From: Alphaproteobacteria bacterium
Lineage (GTDB): Bacteria; Pseudomonadota; Alphaproteobacteria; UBA7985; JAUIBT01
Assembly (NCBI GenBank): GCA_030428255.1
Contig: JAUIBT010000019.1
Span: 1 to 64,000, forward strand
Length of the DNA stretch: 64,000 nucleotides
Direction of reading: 5' to 3'
Shown here in pieces: positions 44,120 to 52,862 of this stretch. The position numbers and the translations under genes were made by a program. The notes beneath the pieces are model-generated. The model made no database searches and had not been told where the DNA came from. It saw only the letters and a program-made list of their open reading frames with translations. Each line of letters begins with the position of its first letter. Position 1 is the first letter of the stretch.

Positions 44120-44815
44120 ATGGCCCGCACATTTTTGCTGGCAGCCTTGCTGGTGTCCTCCGCTTCGGTGGCCAGCGCGCAGCTTTCGACTCCCAGTCCC
44201 TTTGTCGATGCGGGCGTGGGTGCGCAGTTCATTACAGATCTCAATACCAATACCTCAAATGCGCAGTTTGGTGCCTTTAAGGAAAAGGTGAACTTTACCA
44301 CCGGCGTTGCGGGATTTGGCGAGCTGGGCATGACCACGGACATCAATCCCATCGTAAAGGGATTGGGCTTCGTTGGCGTATCGTTTGGCGATACCAAGTT
44401 TGACTATGATGTCACCGCGACCGATGGCGATTATCGTCGTTCCTTGGCCACTGTGGATGGTTCGCTGATTACCTACTATGCGGGCGTTGGAGCCGGTTTT
44501 GAGATTGGCTCGCGCTTTGAAGTGGGCGCGAATGCTAAGCTGGGTGGATCACGCTTCGCTTACAATTCATTCGCCGCAACACAGCTTGACACTGCCCAGA
44601 GCCCGACGGCGACGACGATCTTGATCGCGTCGGACGAGATTAACTCCTTCATGGCAGGCCCCGAGCTCAAGGTGTCCTTCGACATCAATCCTCAGATCGA
44701 GTTTGTTGCGACCGGCAACACCATGATCCACTTTAATGATGCCAATGTTTTTGAAGCCGAACGAGCCCATAGCTACTACGTCGGCGGCGGGGTGCGCTTT
44801 AAGCTGATGCCCTAA
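44120..44815 (+). CDS. Outer-membrane beta-barrel protein, OmpW/Omp25-like size
   Basis: 231 residues from the ATG at 44120 (AAGGATAGA upstream). The signal peptide is cleaved after SVASA. The mature part alternates hydrophobic and polar residues in about eight strands (for example FVGVSFGDTKFDYDVTA, TYYAGVGAGFEIG, RFEVGANAKLGG and SYYVGGGVRFKL). It ends in RFKLMP rather than a terminal Phe. A small porin-like or adhesin-like barrel is likely; the family is not identified. Confidence 0.75.
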   Translation: MARTFLLAALLVSSASVASAQLSTPSPFVDAGVGAQFITDLNTNTSNAQFGAFKEKVNFTTGVAGFGELGMTTDINPIVKGLGFVGVSFGDTKFDYDVTATDGDYRRSLATVDGSLITYYAGVGAGFEIGSRFEVGANAKLGGSRFAYNSFAATQLDTAQSPTATTILIASDEINSFMAGPELKVSFDINPQIEFVATGNTMIHFNDANVFEAERAHSYYVGGGVRFKLMP

Positions 44816-44842
44816 TCTGCGTGGCTACTGTAGCCGCCGCGA

Positions 44843-45112
44843 CAGGCGCAAGCGCCTGGTCTTCTGGCGGTGAGCCCTTGCGGCGGTGGCACATTTCGCT
44901 CTGCCTGAGAGCGTCAGGCTTGACGTTTGGCTCTCTCCGCCCCAGATTTCCCCTAATACCTCCAGCCAGGCTGCACGCCCTTGTGTTGCGGTAGCAACAG
45001 ATCTGAACAGCGCTTGGTGATCCCTGCGCTCGACGTGCTGGAGTAACCTATGTCGGCTGCCCTTGTGGCTTTCGGCGTTGAGCAGAAGGGCTAGTTGGCG
45101 CTAGCCCTTTTT
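44843..45112 (+). ncRNA. Candidate structured non-coding RNA or long structured 3' UTR
   Basis: About 270 bases without a coding frame but with a series of stable hairpins: CAGGCG-CAAG-CGCCTG (44843-44858), CGCTCT-GCCTG-AGAGCG (44897-44913), TGTTGC-GGTA-GCAACA (44984-44999), and a perfect terminator hairpin at 45088-45112. It lies 27 bases after the barrel gene and is not followed by a rightward gene. It may be an independent small RNA, a processed 3' UTR product, or a 6S-like RNA. I could not match it to tmRNA, SRP RNA, RNase P RNA or a known riboswitch. Confidence 0.45.
45088..45112 (+). terminator. Rho-independent terminator ending the 44.8-45.1 kb region
   Basis: GGGCTAG-TTGGCG-CTAGCCC is a perfect 7-bp stem followed by TTTTT (45108-45112). 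Confidence 0.9.
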
Positions 45113-45161
45113 CTCGTTTGGCCTCAAGTGTTTTGCTGAGCGTTTGGCTATGCCTTTGGTG

Positions 45162-45950
45162 TTAAGCGGCCACCGCGCGTTGATCCTCGCGCGCAAAGAT
45201 CCAGGTGTTGCCGCGCGAGGCCTCTGGATCAAACCGATAGCCTTCAATCTGAAACTCCTTCAAATCCTCGGGCTTGCGCACATCGTTAACCAGCATGTAG
45301 CGGGCCATGAGCCCGCGGGCGCGCTTGGCGGAAAACGAGATACTGGTCAACCGTCCGTCGCGCCACTCTTTGAAGTCCGGCGTGACTACAGGGACGCTTA
45401 GTTCCTGAGGCTTGACGGCCTTAAAGTACTCCTGGCTCGCCAAATTGATGACGAAGGCGCTGTTGGTCGTCTGGACGTCTTGCTCCAGAAGCTGGGTAAT
45501 GCGCGAACCCCAAAAGGCGTACAGAGTCTTTCCTCTTGTGGTTGTTAAGCTGCGTCCCATTTCTAGCCGATAGGGTTGAATGCCATCCAGAGGGCGCAGC
45601 AGGCCGTAGAGGCCAGACAGGATGCGCAATCGGTCCTGGGCGGCTAGGAGCTGTGGCAGCTCAAGGCTGTTTGCGTCCAGACCGACATAGACATCCCCAG
45701 CGAAGGCCAGGATCGCCGACTTCTGACCATCGGCATCTGGAGCCAGATCAAGCGTTTGGAAACGCTGGTAATTTAGCTCTGCCAGCGCCTCGGACAAAGA
45801 CATCATCGCTGCGATTTTTTTGCGCGAGAGGGTCCTCAGCTTGCGGGCCAACATGGCGCTTTGATCCAGCAACCGGGCTTGGCTCATCAAGGAAAGATCG
45901 AACGGCGTTTCAAAGTCGAGCGATTTTGCCGGGGATAGAAGGGCCAACAT
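45162..45950 (-). CDS. yaaA: Peroxide-stress protein YaaA (DUF328)
   Basis: 262 residues from the ATG at 45950, with AAAAAAGGA upstream; an upstream in-frame Met is less likely. The signatures LLSPAKSLDFETP at the N-terminus, ILSGLYGLLRPLDGIQPYRLEMG and INLASQEYFKAV identify the family. YaaA limits free iron under peroxide stress. It converges on the terminator at 45112. Confidence 0.94.
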   Translation of the reverse strand: MLALLSPAKSLDFETPFDLSLMSQARLLDQSAMLARKLRTLSRKKIAAMMSLSEALAELNYQRFQTLDLAPDADGQKSAILAFAGDVYVGLDANSLELPQLLAAQDRLRILSGLYGLLRPLDGIQPYRLEMGRSLTTTRGKTLYAFWGSRITQLLEQDVQTTNSAFVINLASQEYFKAVKPQELSVPVVTPDFKEWRDGRLTSISFSAKRARGLMARYMLVNDVRKPEDLKEFQIEGYRFDPEASRGNTWIFAREDQRAVAA

Positions 45951-46132
45951 GCGGCAGTCCTTTTTTGATTTCAAAGCTCACTTGCTAACCTAGGTAAGAC
46001 AGTCACCGCTCAATTGAAAGTGGGTGGGACAAATCGAAAGGCCGCGCTGGCAAAACCGCACAAGACGGCTGCCGATCGGCACCGGCGCTTGGGCCACGGG
46101 AACGAACGAACTGCGTTGTTAAAGGACACGGC

Positions 46133-46810
46133 ATGCACGGAAAACTCACGCTGCTTTGCGGCCCCATGTTCTCAGGCAAGACCACCGAGCTGTTGAAGCG
46201 GCTGCTGTGGGCCTCGAATGGGCAGGGCAAGAAGGTTGCTGCCTTCAAACCGGCCTACGACCAGCGCTATGCCAAAATGAAAGTCGTCAGTCACGAGGGC
46301 CTGTCGGCCGAGGCCGAGGCCATCTATCACTGGGGCACCACCAACCAGCATCTTCGTGACGCCAAAGTCAGCGCCGTCTTCTTTGACGAGGTACAGTTTT
46401 TCACGCCGCCGAACTTTCGCGGCGACATCGTCGCGATCGTGCAAGATCTGCTGGATGCGGGCATCGATGTGGTGGCCTCTGGCCTGGACATGGACTGGCA
46501 GGGCAAGCCGTTTACCGCCAGCGCCATGCTCGCAGCTATGGCTGAGGAAATCCACAAGCAAAAGGCGATCTGCGCGGTGTGCGGACGCCCAGCCAGCCGC
46601 ACCTATAAGAAGGGCGGCAGCCATGCCAAGGTCGAGATTGGCGGCAACGACCTCTACGAGGCGCGTTGCCTACGCCACTGGTCTATGCCCGAAGATCAAC
46701 AGGTCGATCTTTTCGATGCCTTTGAAGAACTGCGCCCGATCCGGGTGGTCGAAACCACGCGCCTGAATTCAAACGGCGACAGCGACGAGGAACGCGCGGC
46801 GGCTGGCTGA
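46133..46810 (+). CDS. tdk: Thymidine kinase
   Basis: 225 residues with AAAGGA upstream. Walker A is G10-PMFSGKTT. FFDEVQFF (83-90) holds the catalytic Glu. A zinc site is suggested by C147-x2-C150 and C179-x2-H182. It salvages thymidine to dTMP. It converges on the flavin-reductase gene, with the 16-base repeat between them. Confidence 0.95.
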   Translation: MHGKLTLLCGPMFSGKTTELLKRLLWASNGQGKKVAAFKPAYDQRYAKMKVVSHEGLSAEAEAIYHWGTTNQHLRDAKVSAVFFDEVQFFTPPNFRGDIVAIVQDLLDAGIDVVASGLDMDWQGKPFTASAMLAAMAEEIHKQKAICAVCGRPASRTYKKGGSHAKVEIGGNDLYEARCLRHWSMPEDQQVDLFDAFEELRPIRVVETTRLNSNGDSDEERAAAG

Positions 46811-46812
46811 TC

Positions 46813-46858
46813 CTCTAGTCGTCTGGTTCTCTAGTCGTCTGGTTCTCTAGTCGTCTGG
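46813..46858. repeat. 16-base tandem repeat at the 3' end of the flavin-reductase gene
   Basis: The unit CTCTAGTCGTCTGGTT occurs twice exactly (46813-46828, 46829-46844) and a third time truncated to 14 bases. On the minus strand the first-read copy carries the last codons and stop (Pro-Asp-Asp-stop) of the flavin-reductase gene, so the extra copies duplicate a gene terminus. Confidence 0.9.
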
Positions 46859-47446
46859 ACGGCCGATCTCAAACACACGCTCGACCGTGGCATAATCGCG
46901 ATAGCCGCAGCGCGCCAACATCTGCATGGCCTCTTGATCTACCATGCCGTCCTTGATGTAGGCGTCGTCGATAAACACACCCGTCACCAGGCCCAGAACC
47001 ATGGCGTTGCGGCGCCCAGGCTGGCTTGACGGCAATTCGATGATATCATGCAGCTTGCACTCTAAGGCTGCGGGGGCGTCCTTGACCCGCGGGGCCTTGA
47101 CGCTGTGGCTCGCAATGGCTTGAAGGCCAGCAAGCTGAAACTCGTCCACCTCAGAAGGCACGGCGGTTGAGGAGATGTTCATGGCTTTGGTTTGGCGCGC
47201 GCTGACCAGATTGGCGACGAATTCTCCGGTCTCTTGGCAATTGCGTAAGCTGTCTTTTTCGCCAGAAGACGAGAACATCACCATAGCCGGGGCATCGCAG
47301 ACGACGTTAAAGAAGCTGTAGGGGGCCAGGTTTGGGCGACCTTGAGCGTCAAGGGTTGAAATCCAGCCGATTGGGCGCGGAATCACCAGCGCCTTAATCG
47401 GCGAGTGGCGCAAGCCATGGTCTTGGGTCAGGGGCTGGTAGTACAT
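46847..47446 (-). CDS. Flavin reductase-like FMN-binding protein
   Basis: 199 residues from the ATG at 47446; the longer frame upstream is opposite selO and unlikely. The segments KALVIPRPIGWISTLDAQGRPNLAPYSFFN and MVMFSSSGEKDSLRN fit the split-barrel flavin reductase domain (PF01613). It may reduce flavin for a monooxygenase or bind FMN directly. It is divergent from selO, whose start is 49 bases away. Confidence 0.9.
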   Translation of the reverse strand: MYYQPLTQDHGLRHSPIKALVIPRPIGWISTLDAQGRPNLAPYSFFNVVCDAPAMVMFSSSGEKDSLRNCQETGEFVANLVSARQTKAMNISSTAVPSEVDEFQLAGLQAIASHSVKAPRVKDAPAALECKLHDIIELPSSQPGRRNAMVLGLVTGVFIDDAYIKDGMVDQEAMQMLARCGYRDYATVERVFEIGRPDD

Positions 47447-47494
47447 ATCAAAACTCAATTGCAAACTGGAAGCCGATAGGGGCGGGGCCACTAT

Positions 47495-48922
47495 ATGATC
47501 GAATTTACCAATGTCTACCGTCCGGCGCGTGCCTTTGAAGCGCTGGGCCCAAACTTTAGCGACCCCGTTGCGCCAAAGGCCTTTGCCCAGCCGCGTTTGC
47601 GATGGAGCAATCAACGCGCCGCTGACAGCCTAGGGCTGGTGCAGCTTGACGAGCAAGACTGGCTGAAACACTTCTGCCGCTTTGAGGCCTTGCCGGATGG
47701 CATGCCGCAACCGCGTGCTATGCGCTACCACGGGCATCAGTTTCAGGTCTATAACCCCGATCTTGGCGACGGTCGTGGCTTCCTGTTTGCTCAGCTCTAC
47801 GAGGCGGGCAGCGGGAGACTGCTGGACTTGGCCACCAAGGGGTCGGGCAAGACACCCTATGCGCGCGGCGCAGATGGCTGCCTGACGCTCAAAGGAGGTG
47901 TGCGCGAGGTGCTGGCAGCCGAAATGCTGGAAGCGCTGGGCGTACCAACCTCGCGCGCCTTCTGCTTGATCGAGACCGGCGAGCCCCTGCAGCGCCATGA
48001 CGAACCCAGCCCAGCGCGGGGCTCGGTGCTGACCCGGCTCGGGCACAGTCACATCCGGTTCGGCACCTTCCAACGCCATGCCTTCGAGCGCGCTCCAGAT
48101 CGCTTGGAGGCGCTGGTCGATCACAGCCTGATCCACTACTACCCGCAACTTTTTGGCGGCGAAGCGACAAGCCTGGCGACCATTGGGCTTGAGGAGCGGA
48201 CCACCGCCGTCCTGACGGCTGTCACGCGTTCCGCGGCCAAGCTGACGGCGCGCTGGATGATGGCGGGCTTTGTGCATGGGGTGCTCAATACCGACAACAT
48301 GAACATCACGGGCGAGAGTTTCGACTATGGCCCCTACCGGTTTTTGCCGACCTTTGAGCCTGGGTTTACCGCTGCCTATTTTGATCGCCAGGGGCTCTAC
48401 GCCTTCGGCCGTCAGCCCGATGCGGTGGTCTGGAACCTGTCGCGCTTGGTGGGAGCTTTGGGGCTGTTGGTGGACGATCTAGAAGGCCTTGCGGCGGTGC
48501 TGCAGGGCTTCGGACCGGTCTTTCAAGCCGAGCTACGGCGGCATTTTTTCTGGCATCTTGGGCGCAGCGGCGAGGCTCAAACCCTGCACTCGGGCCAGAC
48601 AGCAGACCAGCAAGACCAACTTATGCAAAGCAGTTTTCAAGCCTTGGCCAGCACAGGCTTTGGCTTCGAAGCCTTTTTCCATGCGGCTGGCTATGGCGAT
48701 CAACCCGAGCGCCTGCCGGATGCCTTTGCCTCTGTGATCGCGGACCTGCAACGCTACCCACGCCGCACGGCCAGTCTTAGCGATGCGCCGGTCAGCCTGC
48801 TGTATGACGAGATCGAAGCCATTTGGGCCGCGATTGCAGAGCGCGACGACTGGCAAGCCTTTGAGGATAAGATCGCGGCCATTCGGGCGTTTGGGGCAGG
48901 GCTGGCGGGTCGCGCGGCATAA
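47495..48922 (+). CDS. selO: Protein adenylyltransferase SelO (YdiU family)
   Basis: 475 residues. A pseudokinase-fold enzyme that AMPylates proteins on Ser, Thr or Tyr. The signatures YHGHQF, LATKGSGKTPYARGADG, the GVLNTDNMNITGES catalytic/metal loop and DYGPYRFLPTFEPGF are intact, so it should be active. Redox-stress roles are known in E. coli. Length is normal for the bacterial form. Confidence 0.94.
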   Translation: MIEFTNVYRPARAFEALGPNFSDPVAPKAFAQPRLRWSNQRAADSLGLVQLDEQDWLKHFCRFEALPDGMPQPRAMRYHGHQFQVYNPDLGDGRGFLFAQLYEAGSGRLLDLATKGSGKTPYARGADGCLTLKGGVREVLAAEMLEALGVPTSRAFCLIETGEPLQRHDEPSPARGSVLTRLGHSHIRFGTFQRHAFERAPDRLEALVDHSLIHYYPQLFGGEATSLATIGLEERTTAVLTAVTRSAAKLTARWMMAGFVHGVLNTDNMNITGESFDYGPYRFLPTFEPGFTAAYFDRQGLYAFGRQPDAVVWNLSRLVGALGLLVDDLEGLAAVLQGFGPVFQAELRRHFFWHLGRSGEAQTLHSGQTADQQDQLMQSSFQALASTGFGFEAFFHAAGYGDQPERLPDAFASVIADLQRYPRRTASLSDAPVSLLYDEIEAIWAAIAERDDWQAFEDKIAAIRAFGAGLAGRAA

Positions 48923-49022
48923 GCGGGCCCTAAGAGGCCATGGTGGGCCCAATTTGGCTCCCCATTATCGTCCCAATTGCGCACTAGAACCGAAGGGATT
49001 TTAGCGGAAATTTATTCGATTT

Positions 49023-50450
49023 ATGCGCATTTTACAAACCATAGCCTGGGGCCTTGTCTGCCTCAGCGCCGTTGTTGCAGGCGGCTTCTTGGCCTCAAAT
49101 TTGGCGGCGACGCGCTCGGAAAGCTGGGGTGGCGCTGGGCATTCAGTGCTTCAGACAGCAACGGCCCCACGCACCGAGTTTCTCGCGCAACCGCAAGGCC
49201 GGTTGGGTGCGCTGGCCGCCAACGAGCCGCCCGCCTTGCGCCTCTTACCTCCGCCGAACCAGGCCAACGTACAGGCCAACGTTCAGGCCGGGAGCGAAGC
49301 AGGCTTGGTGCTGGCAAACTTCAATGAAGACGACCAAGCGATGCCAGCGCTGAGCGCTTCGTCTTTTGATCATGCAGGATCTGATAGTGCAGGGTCTCTG
49401 GCTTCTGGGGTCAGCTTCGCCAACGCTGATGCCACGCGCCCCGTCTTAGCCCCTCCGAGCCTCAAAACCGGCAAACTGAGCGGACTGCCAGGCTTGAATG
49501 CCCGCGCTCCTGCACTGAGCGCGCCCTATGTCACGCCTGCGGCGCGCCCGTTATCCGACCTAGGGGGCGATCTAGAAAGGCTGCAGGCAAGTGCGTTTGA
49601 CGCAATCCCGCAGGCCCCAGACAGCATGCGCGGGCTTAAGGCGGAAGGGCGTTCTTTGAGCCTGTCTTTGTTCGGCCACACCCAAGCAAACGGTGAGCCC
49701 AAGCGGGACCCAATCGCTGGAGGGGATCAAGACGCCAAATCGCGCGAAAGGAATGTGGACATGCAAGACCCTAGCCGTACGGTGACGAGCACGCCACCCA
49801 AGGCCCAAACCACGAACCTTGCGGCAGTAGACGCGCCCGTCGCTGCTGATGCGACCCCTCGGCCAAGCGCGGCGCTGATCGATCCCGATCTGCAGGTCGC
49901 CAGTCTCAACGATGATGTTGGCCTGCTGCCAAACTTCCAAGCGCCACAGTCCAAGGGCACCAGTCACAGCTTTCCGCGACTGGATATCAGCGTTGCGCTG
50001 TATCAGATGAATGAGCCCTTGCCCAAGTCCCAGGGCGCGGACAGAATTTTGGTTGAGAAGGGCGCGCGCTTGTTGCACCTGTTTGAAGGCGATCAATTGG
50101 TGAAATCCTACCGCATCGACTTGGGCTTTAGTCCGGTCGGCCACAAGCTGGTCGAGGGCGATGGCAAGACCCCTGAGGGCGACTATCGCATTGATTGGCG
50201 CAAGAAAGATTCGGAGTTCTACCGCGCGCTGCATATCTCCTATCCCAACGAACAGGACGCGAGCATTGCCAAGTTTTCGGGCCGCGATCCGGGCGGTGCC
50301 ATCATGATTCATGGTCGCCCGAACGGCTTTAGCGATAGCGATCCCTTGGCTGCCGACTGGACGGCGGGCTGTATCGCCGTTCTGAACGCCGCGATTGAAG
50401 AGATTTGGGCCGCTGTCGGCGACGGTGCACCGATCCGCATTCAGCCCTAG
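49023..50450 (+). CDS. L,D-transpeptidase (YkuD) with long disordered region
   Basis: 475 residues. An N-terminal signal or anchor (about 5-25) is followed by some 290 residues rich in Ala, Ser, Pro and Gln, including a doubled ANVQ. The YkuD domain occupies about 340-475, with H430 in IMIHGRP and catalytic C450 in WTAGCIAV. The spacing and KTPEGDYRIDW segment are typical of the YafK-like branch. It probably makes 3-3 crosslinks or attaches or removes peptidoglycan-linked proteins. The start at 49023 has a weak ribosome binding site. Confidence 0.88.
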   Translation: MRILQTIAWGLVCLSAVVAGGFLASNLAATRSESWGGAGHSVLQTATAPRTEFLAQPQGRLGALAANEPPALRLLPPPNQANVQANVQAGSEAGLVLANFNEDDQAMPALSASSFDHAGSDSAGSLASGVSFANADATRPVLAPPSLKTGKLSGLPGLNARAPALSAPYVTPAARPLSDLGGDLERLQASAFDAIPQAPDSMRGLKAEGRSLSLSLFGHTQANGEPKRDPIAGGDQDAKSRERNVDMQDPSRTVTSTPPKAQTTNLAAVDAPVAADATPRPSAALIDPDLQVASLNDDVGLLPNFQAPQSKGTSHSFPRLDISVALYQMNEPLPKSQGADRILVEKGARLLHLFEGDQLVKSYRIDLGFSPVGHKLVEGDGKTPEGDYRIDWRKKDSEFYRALHISYPNEQDASIAKFSGRDPGGAIMIHGRPNGFSDSDPLAADWTAGCIAVLNAAIEEIWAAVGDGAPIRIQP

Positions 50451-50461
50451 CGGCGTGCGTG

Positions 50462-51316
50462 TCAGTCCAGTGAAAAGATAACGTTGGTCTGACCGGTGCC
50501 TGAGCTTGGGAAGTAAGGGGTCACAACCTCGCCACGGCCCTTGTATTGATCCCAGCCCAGAGCTGCGAACAGCATAACCGTGTCGTGCATGTCGCCTTCG
50601 CCGTCACAATAGTGCGCGTAGTCGGGCAGCATCTTCAAGAAGCGCTCGGTCTCCCCGTTCTGCCACAACTCGAGCACTCGTTCGTCAACCACGCGATTGA
50701 ATTCGCTGGATATAGTGAAGGTGCCGTTGTTCTCGGCATAGATGTCGTTTGGCCAGATCTTATGCGACAGGGAGCCAGAAGCAATCAGTGCGACTTTGCT
50801 GTCGCTCTCATCTATCGCCTTGCGAATGGCTTCGCCTAACTTGCGGGTCGATGCGTGGCTGTGGACTGTGCACCAAGCGGCGACCGACACCACTTTCAGC
50901 GCTGCGTCTTCGTTCATGTAGCGCATGGGAACCAAAGTCCCGTACTCTAACTCCAAGTGCTCGACCTGATGAGACAAGGCGTAGACGCCGTCTTCTTGAG
51001 CCTTAGCTGCGATCAGATTGCCCAGTTCAGGATTGCCCCGGTAGTCATAGGGCAGGTCTTGAATAAACTGCGGAAATTCGTTGCTGGCGTAGTTGCCCTT
51101 GAAGTGCGGCTTAGCGTTGATGTGGTAGGCGGCGTTCACCAGCCAGTGGGTGTCGAGCACCAGGAAGGTATCGGCTCCGGCCGCGCGAGCCCGGCGCCCG
51201 ACTTCGCGGTGGCCATCGATAGCGGCCTGGCGGCAGCCCTTCAAGGGACCATCCATCTCGGACAATAGCATGGTGGGAACGTGCGTTGTTTTCGCGGCTA
51301 AGACCAATTCGCCCAT
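50462..51316 (-). CDS. hpaD: Class III extradiol dioxygenase, homoprotocatechuate 2,3-dioxygenase-like
   Basis: 284 residues from the ATG at 51316 (AGGAG upstream). The metal ligands H12 (KTTHVPTM) and H57 (VLDTHWLVN) are present. Close agreement with HpaD over GCRQAAIDGH, NAAYHIN, LEYGTLVPMRYM, IASGSLSHK and GEGDMHDTVMLFAALGWD supports the meta cleavage of 3,4-dihydroxyphenylacetate. The other hpa genes are not in the window, so a related catechol is possible. The gene is divergent from a LysR regulator. Confidence 0.88.
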   Translation of the reverse strand: MGELVLAAKTTHVPTMLLSEMDGPLKGCRQAAIDGHREVGRRARAAGADTFLVLDTHWLVNAAYHINAKPHFKGNYASNEFPQFIQDLPYDYRGNPELGNLIAAKAQEDGVYALSHQVEHLELEYGTLVPMRYMNEDAALKVVSVAAWCTVHSHASTRKLGEAIRKAIDESDSKVALIASGSLSHKIWPNDIYAENNGTFTISSEFNRVVDERVLELWQNGETERFLKMLPDYAHYCDGEGDMHDTVMLFAALGWDQYKGRGEVVTPYFPSSGTGQTNVIFSLD

Positions 51317-51379
51317 ATCACAAACTCCTGTGTTTTGCGGCAAGCTCTCATGGTCTGGCGCATGCGGCAATCCTATGAT

Positions 51380-51398
51380 ATCCATAGTTGCTATGGAT
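51380..51398. promoter_or_regulatory. Perfect palindromic operator candidate between hpaD and lysR
   Basis: ATCCATAG-TTG-CTATGGAT (8-base arms, 3-base centre) spans the likely LysR start codon and lies 64 bases from the hpaD start. It is a good candidate for the LysR binding site with autoregulation. Confidence 0.55.
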
Positions 51399-52325
51399 AA
51401 ATTCGATGTATGGAAGCTTGAACTTCACGCTCTGCGCGTGCTGGTGATGATCCACGAGCTGGGGACCTTCACCGCGGTCGCGGAACGCTTAGACCTCAAT
51501 CAGTCCACCGTGTCCTATACGGTTGACCGCTTGCGGCAGATCTTTGGGGACGAGCTGTTTGTGCGCCAGGGGCGGGGCATCGCACCGACTGCGCGCTGCC
51601 AGGAGCTGGTGAGTCAAGCGCGCAGTCTGCTGCGCCAATACGAGGGCATGACCAAACCGTCCCAGTTCGATCCAGCGAGCTTTGACGGCCGTTTTGTCGT
51701 CTCTTGCAATCCCTACGAGGAGTCTGTGGTACTGCCAGCGCTTTGGGCTTTGCTGCGCCGGACGGCCCCGCGTGCTCAACTTTCCGTGGTGCGCACGCGC
51801 AGCTTGGGCGGACAGCAGGTGCTGGATGGCCAAGCCGACGTGCTGATCTCGCCCCAAGAGCTGGGAGACGCGGGCTTGCAAAGGCGCTGGCTCTTCGAAG
51901 ATCGCTATGTCTGCTTCTATTTGGGAGAACAGTCGCCTGGGAGCCTGTCTTGGAAGCGCTATCAACGCGCCAACCACATTCGCCTGCGCTATGACGAGAG
52001 CTGGTTTCCGCTCTACCGCGATATGCTACGGCAAAAGGGCATGGAGTTGGAAACGAGCCTGGAACTGCCGGGGCTCTCGAGTTTGCCTGCGATCTTGGCC
52101 CTGTGTGCCCGCGAACAAGACCGAGGCATTGAGACGATCTTTACTGCGCCAGAGCGCTTGGAGGGCAGCTTGATGGGGGCCAGGCCACTTGGGCTCCACA
52201 AAGCCCCTGCGCCCTTTGATTGCAGGTTCGATGTCTATCTCTATTGGCCGAGCCGTGAGAAAACTGCCGCGCGAAGCCAGTGGTTGCGCGATCTCATCGT
52301 CACCTCCGCGCGCAACTTGGTCTAG
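51393..52325 (+). CDS. LysR-family regulator next to hpaD
   Basis: 310 residues from the ATG at 51393; an ATG at 51375 is an alternative, and neither has a strong ribosome binding site. The HTH is at about 10-55 (LHALRVLVMIHELGTFTAVAERLDLNQSTVSYTVDRLRQIFGDELFVR). The effector domain follows (about 85-295). It likely controls the divergent dioxygenase in response to an aromatic metabolite. Confidence 0.9.
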   Translation: MDKFDVWKLELHALRVLVMIHELGTFTAVAERLDLNQSTVSYTVDRLRQIFGDELFVRQGRGIAPTARCQELVSQARSLLRQYEGMTKPSQFDPASFDGRFVVSCNPYEESVVLPALWALLRRTAPRAQLSVVRTRSLGGQQVLDGQADVLISPQELGDAGLQRRWLFEDRYVCFYLGEQSPGSLSWKRYQRANHIRLRYDESWFPLYRDMLRQKGMELETSLELPGLSSLPAILALCAREQDRGIETIFTAPERLEGSLMGARPLGLHKAPAPFDCRFDVYLYWPSREKTAARSQWLRDLIVTSARNLV

Positions 52326-52862
52326 CGCGCTTGAACTCGCCAGCGGGCGGTGGGCAGATTTGCCTGCGCGGGCGTATCGCAAGAAGGCTGCAAAAACAGC
52401 GATCTAACCTGTGACTGGTGCAGGGCAAAAGCTCAAACCAGGGCTCGAGTCGCAATTGTGGCTGCATTTTGACTTACTCACTGGCAAAAGGCTCTCCAGC
52501 AGGCTTGCGAACTGCGAAAATGGGAAACTTGGTCTGAAAAGTATCCATCATGCAATTTAAGGTAGAAACCTCTTATTTATTTTTGTATGTATGAGACCTA
52601 GTATAGGCCCGAAGAGGCTTCTCGCTCAAAAAATTTATTAAGACATTTGGCATTCTATGGTCCTGCGACCGCTGACATATTTTGAGACCCGTGTCTCTTT
52701 GCTGGGCTTAGCACGGCAGGAGGGCTGGGAATTGACCCGCAAGCCGCACTGCTCAGTCGGCCTGGTCGGCAAGCGGCGCTTGGCTGTTGGGCGCGCGCAG
52801 ACTCATTGCGCGATGCAAATGAGGAAAATCAGCGAAAAATGCGAATATGGAGGGCTGAACGC
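52326..52862. other. Intergenic region upstream of the large secreted-protein operon
   Basis: About 540 bases with no convincing gene. A short ORF at 52657-52866 has no family signal. The middle (52555-52650) is AT-rich and includes a dyad GAAG-AGG-CTTC near 52612. It probably holds the promoter and control region for the two following genes. Confidence 0.4.
52576..52604 (+). promoter_or_regulatory. Weak sigma70-like promoter candidate
   Basis: TTTATT (52576-52581), a 17-base spacer and TAGTAT (52599-52604). The -35 match is poor; the position in the AT-rich part of the gap is the main support. Confidence 0.3.

Noticed and set aside
44843-45112. 6S RNA, tmRNA, SRP RNA or RNase P RNA
   Set aside because: None of the conserved sequence elements I know for these RNAs is present; kept only as an unassigned candidate.
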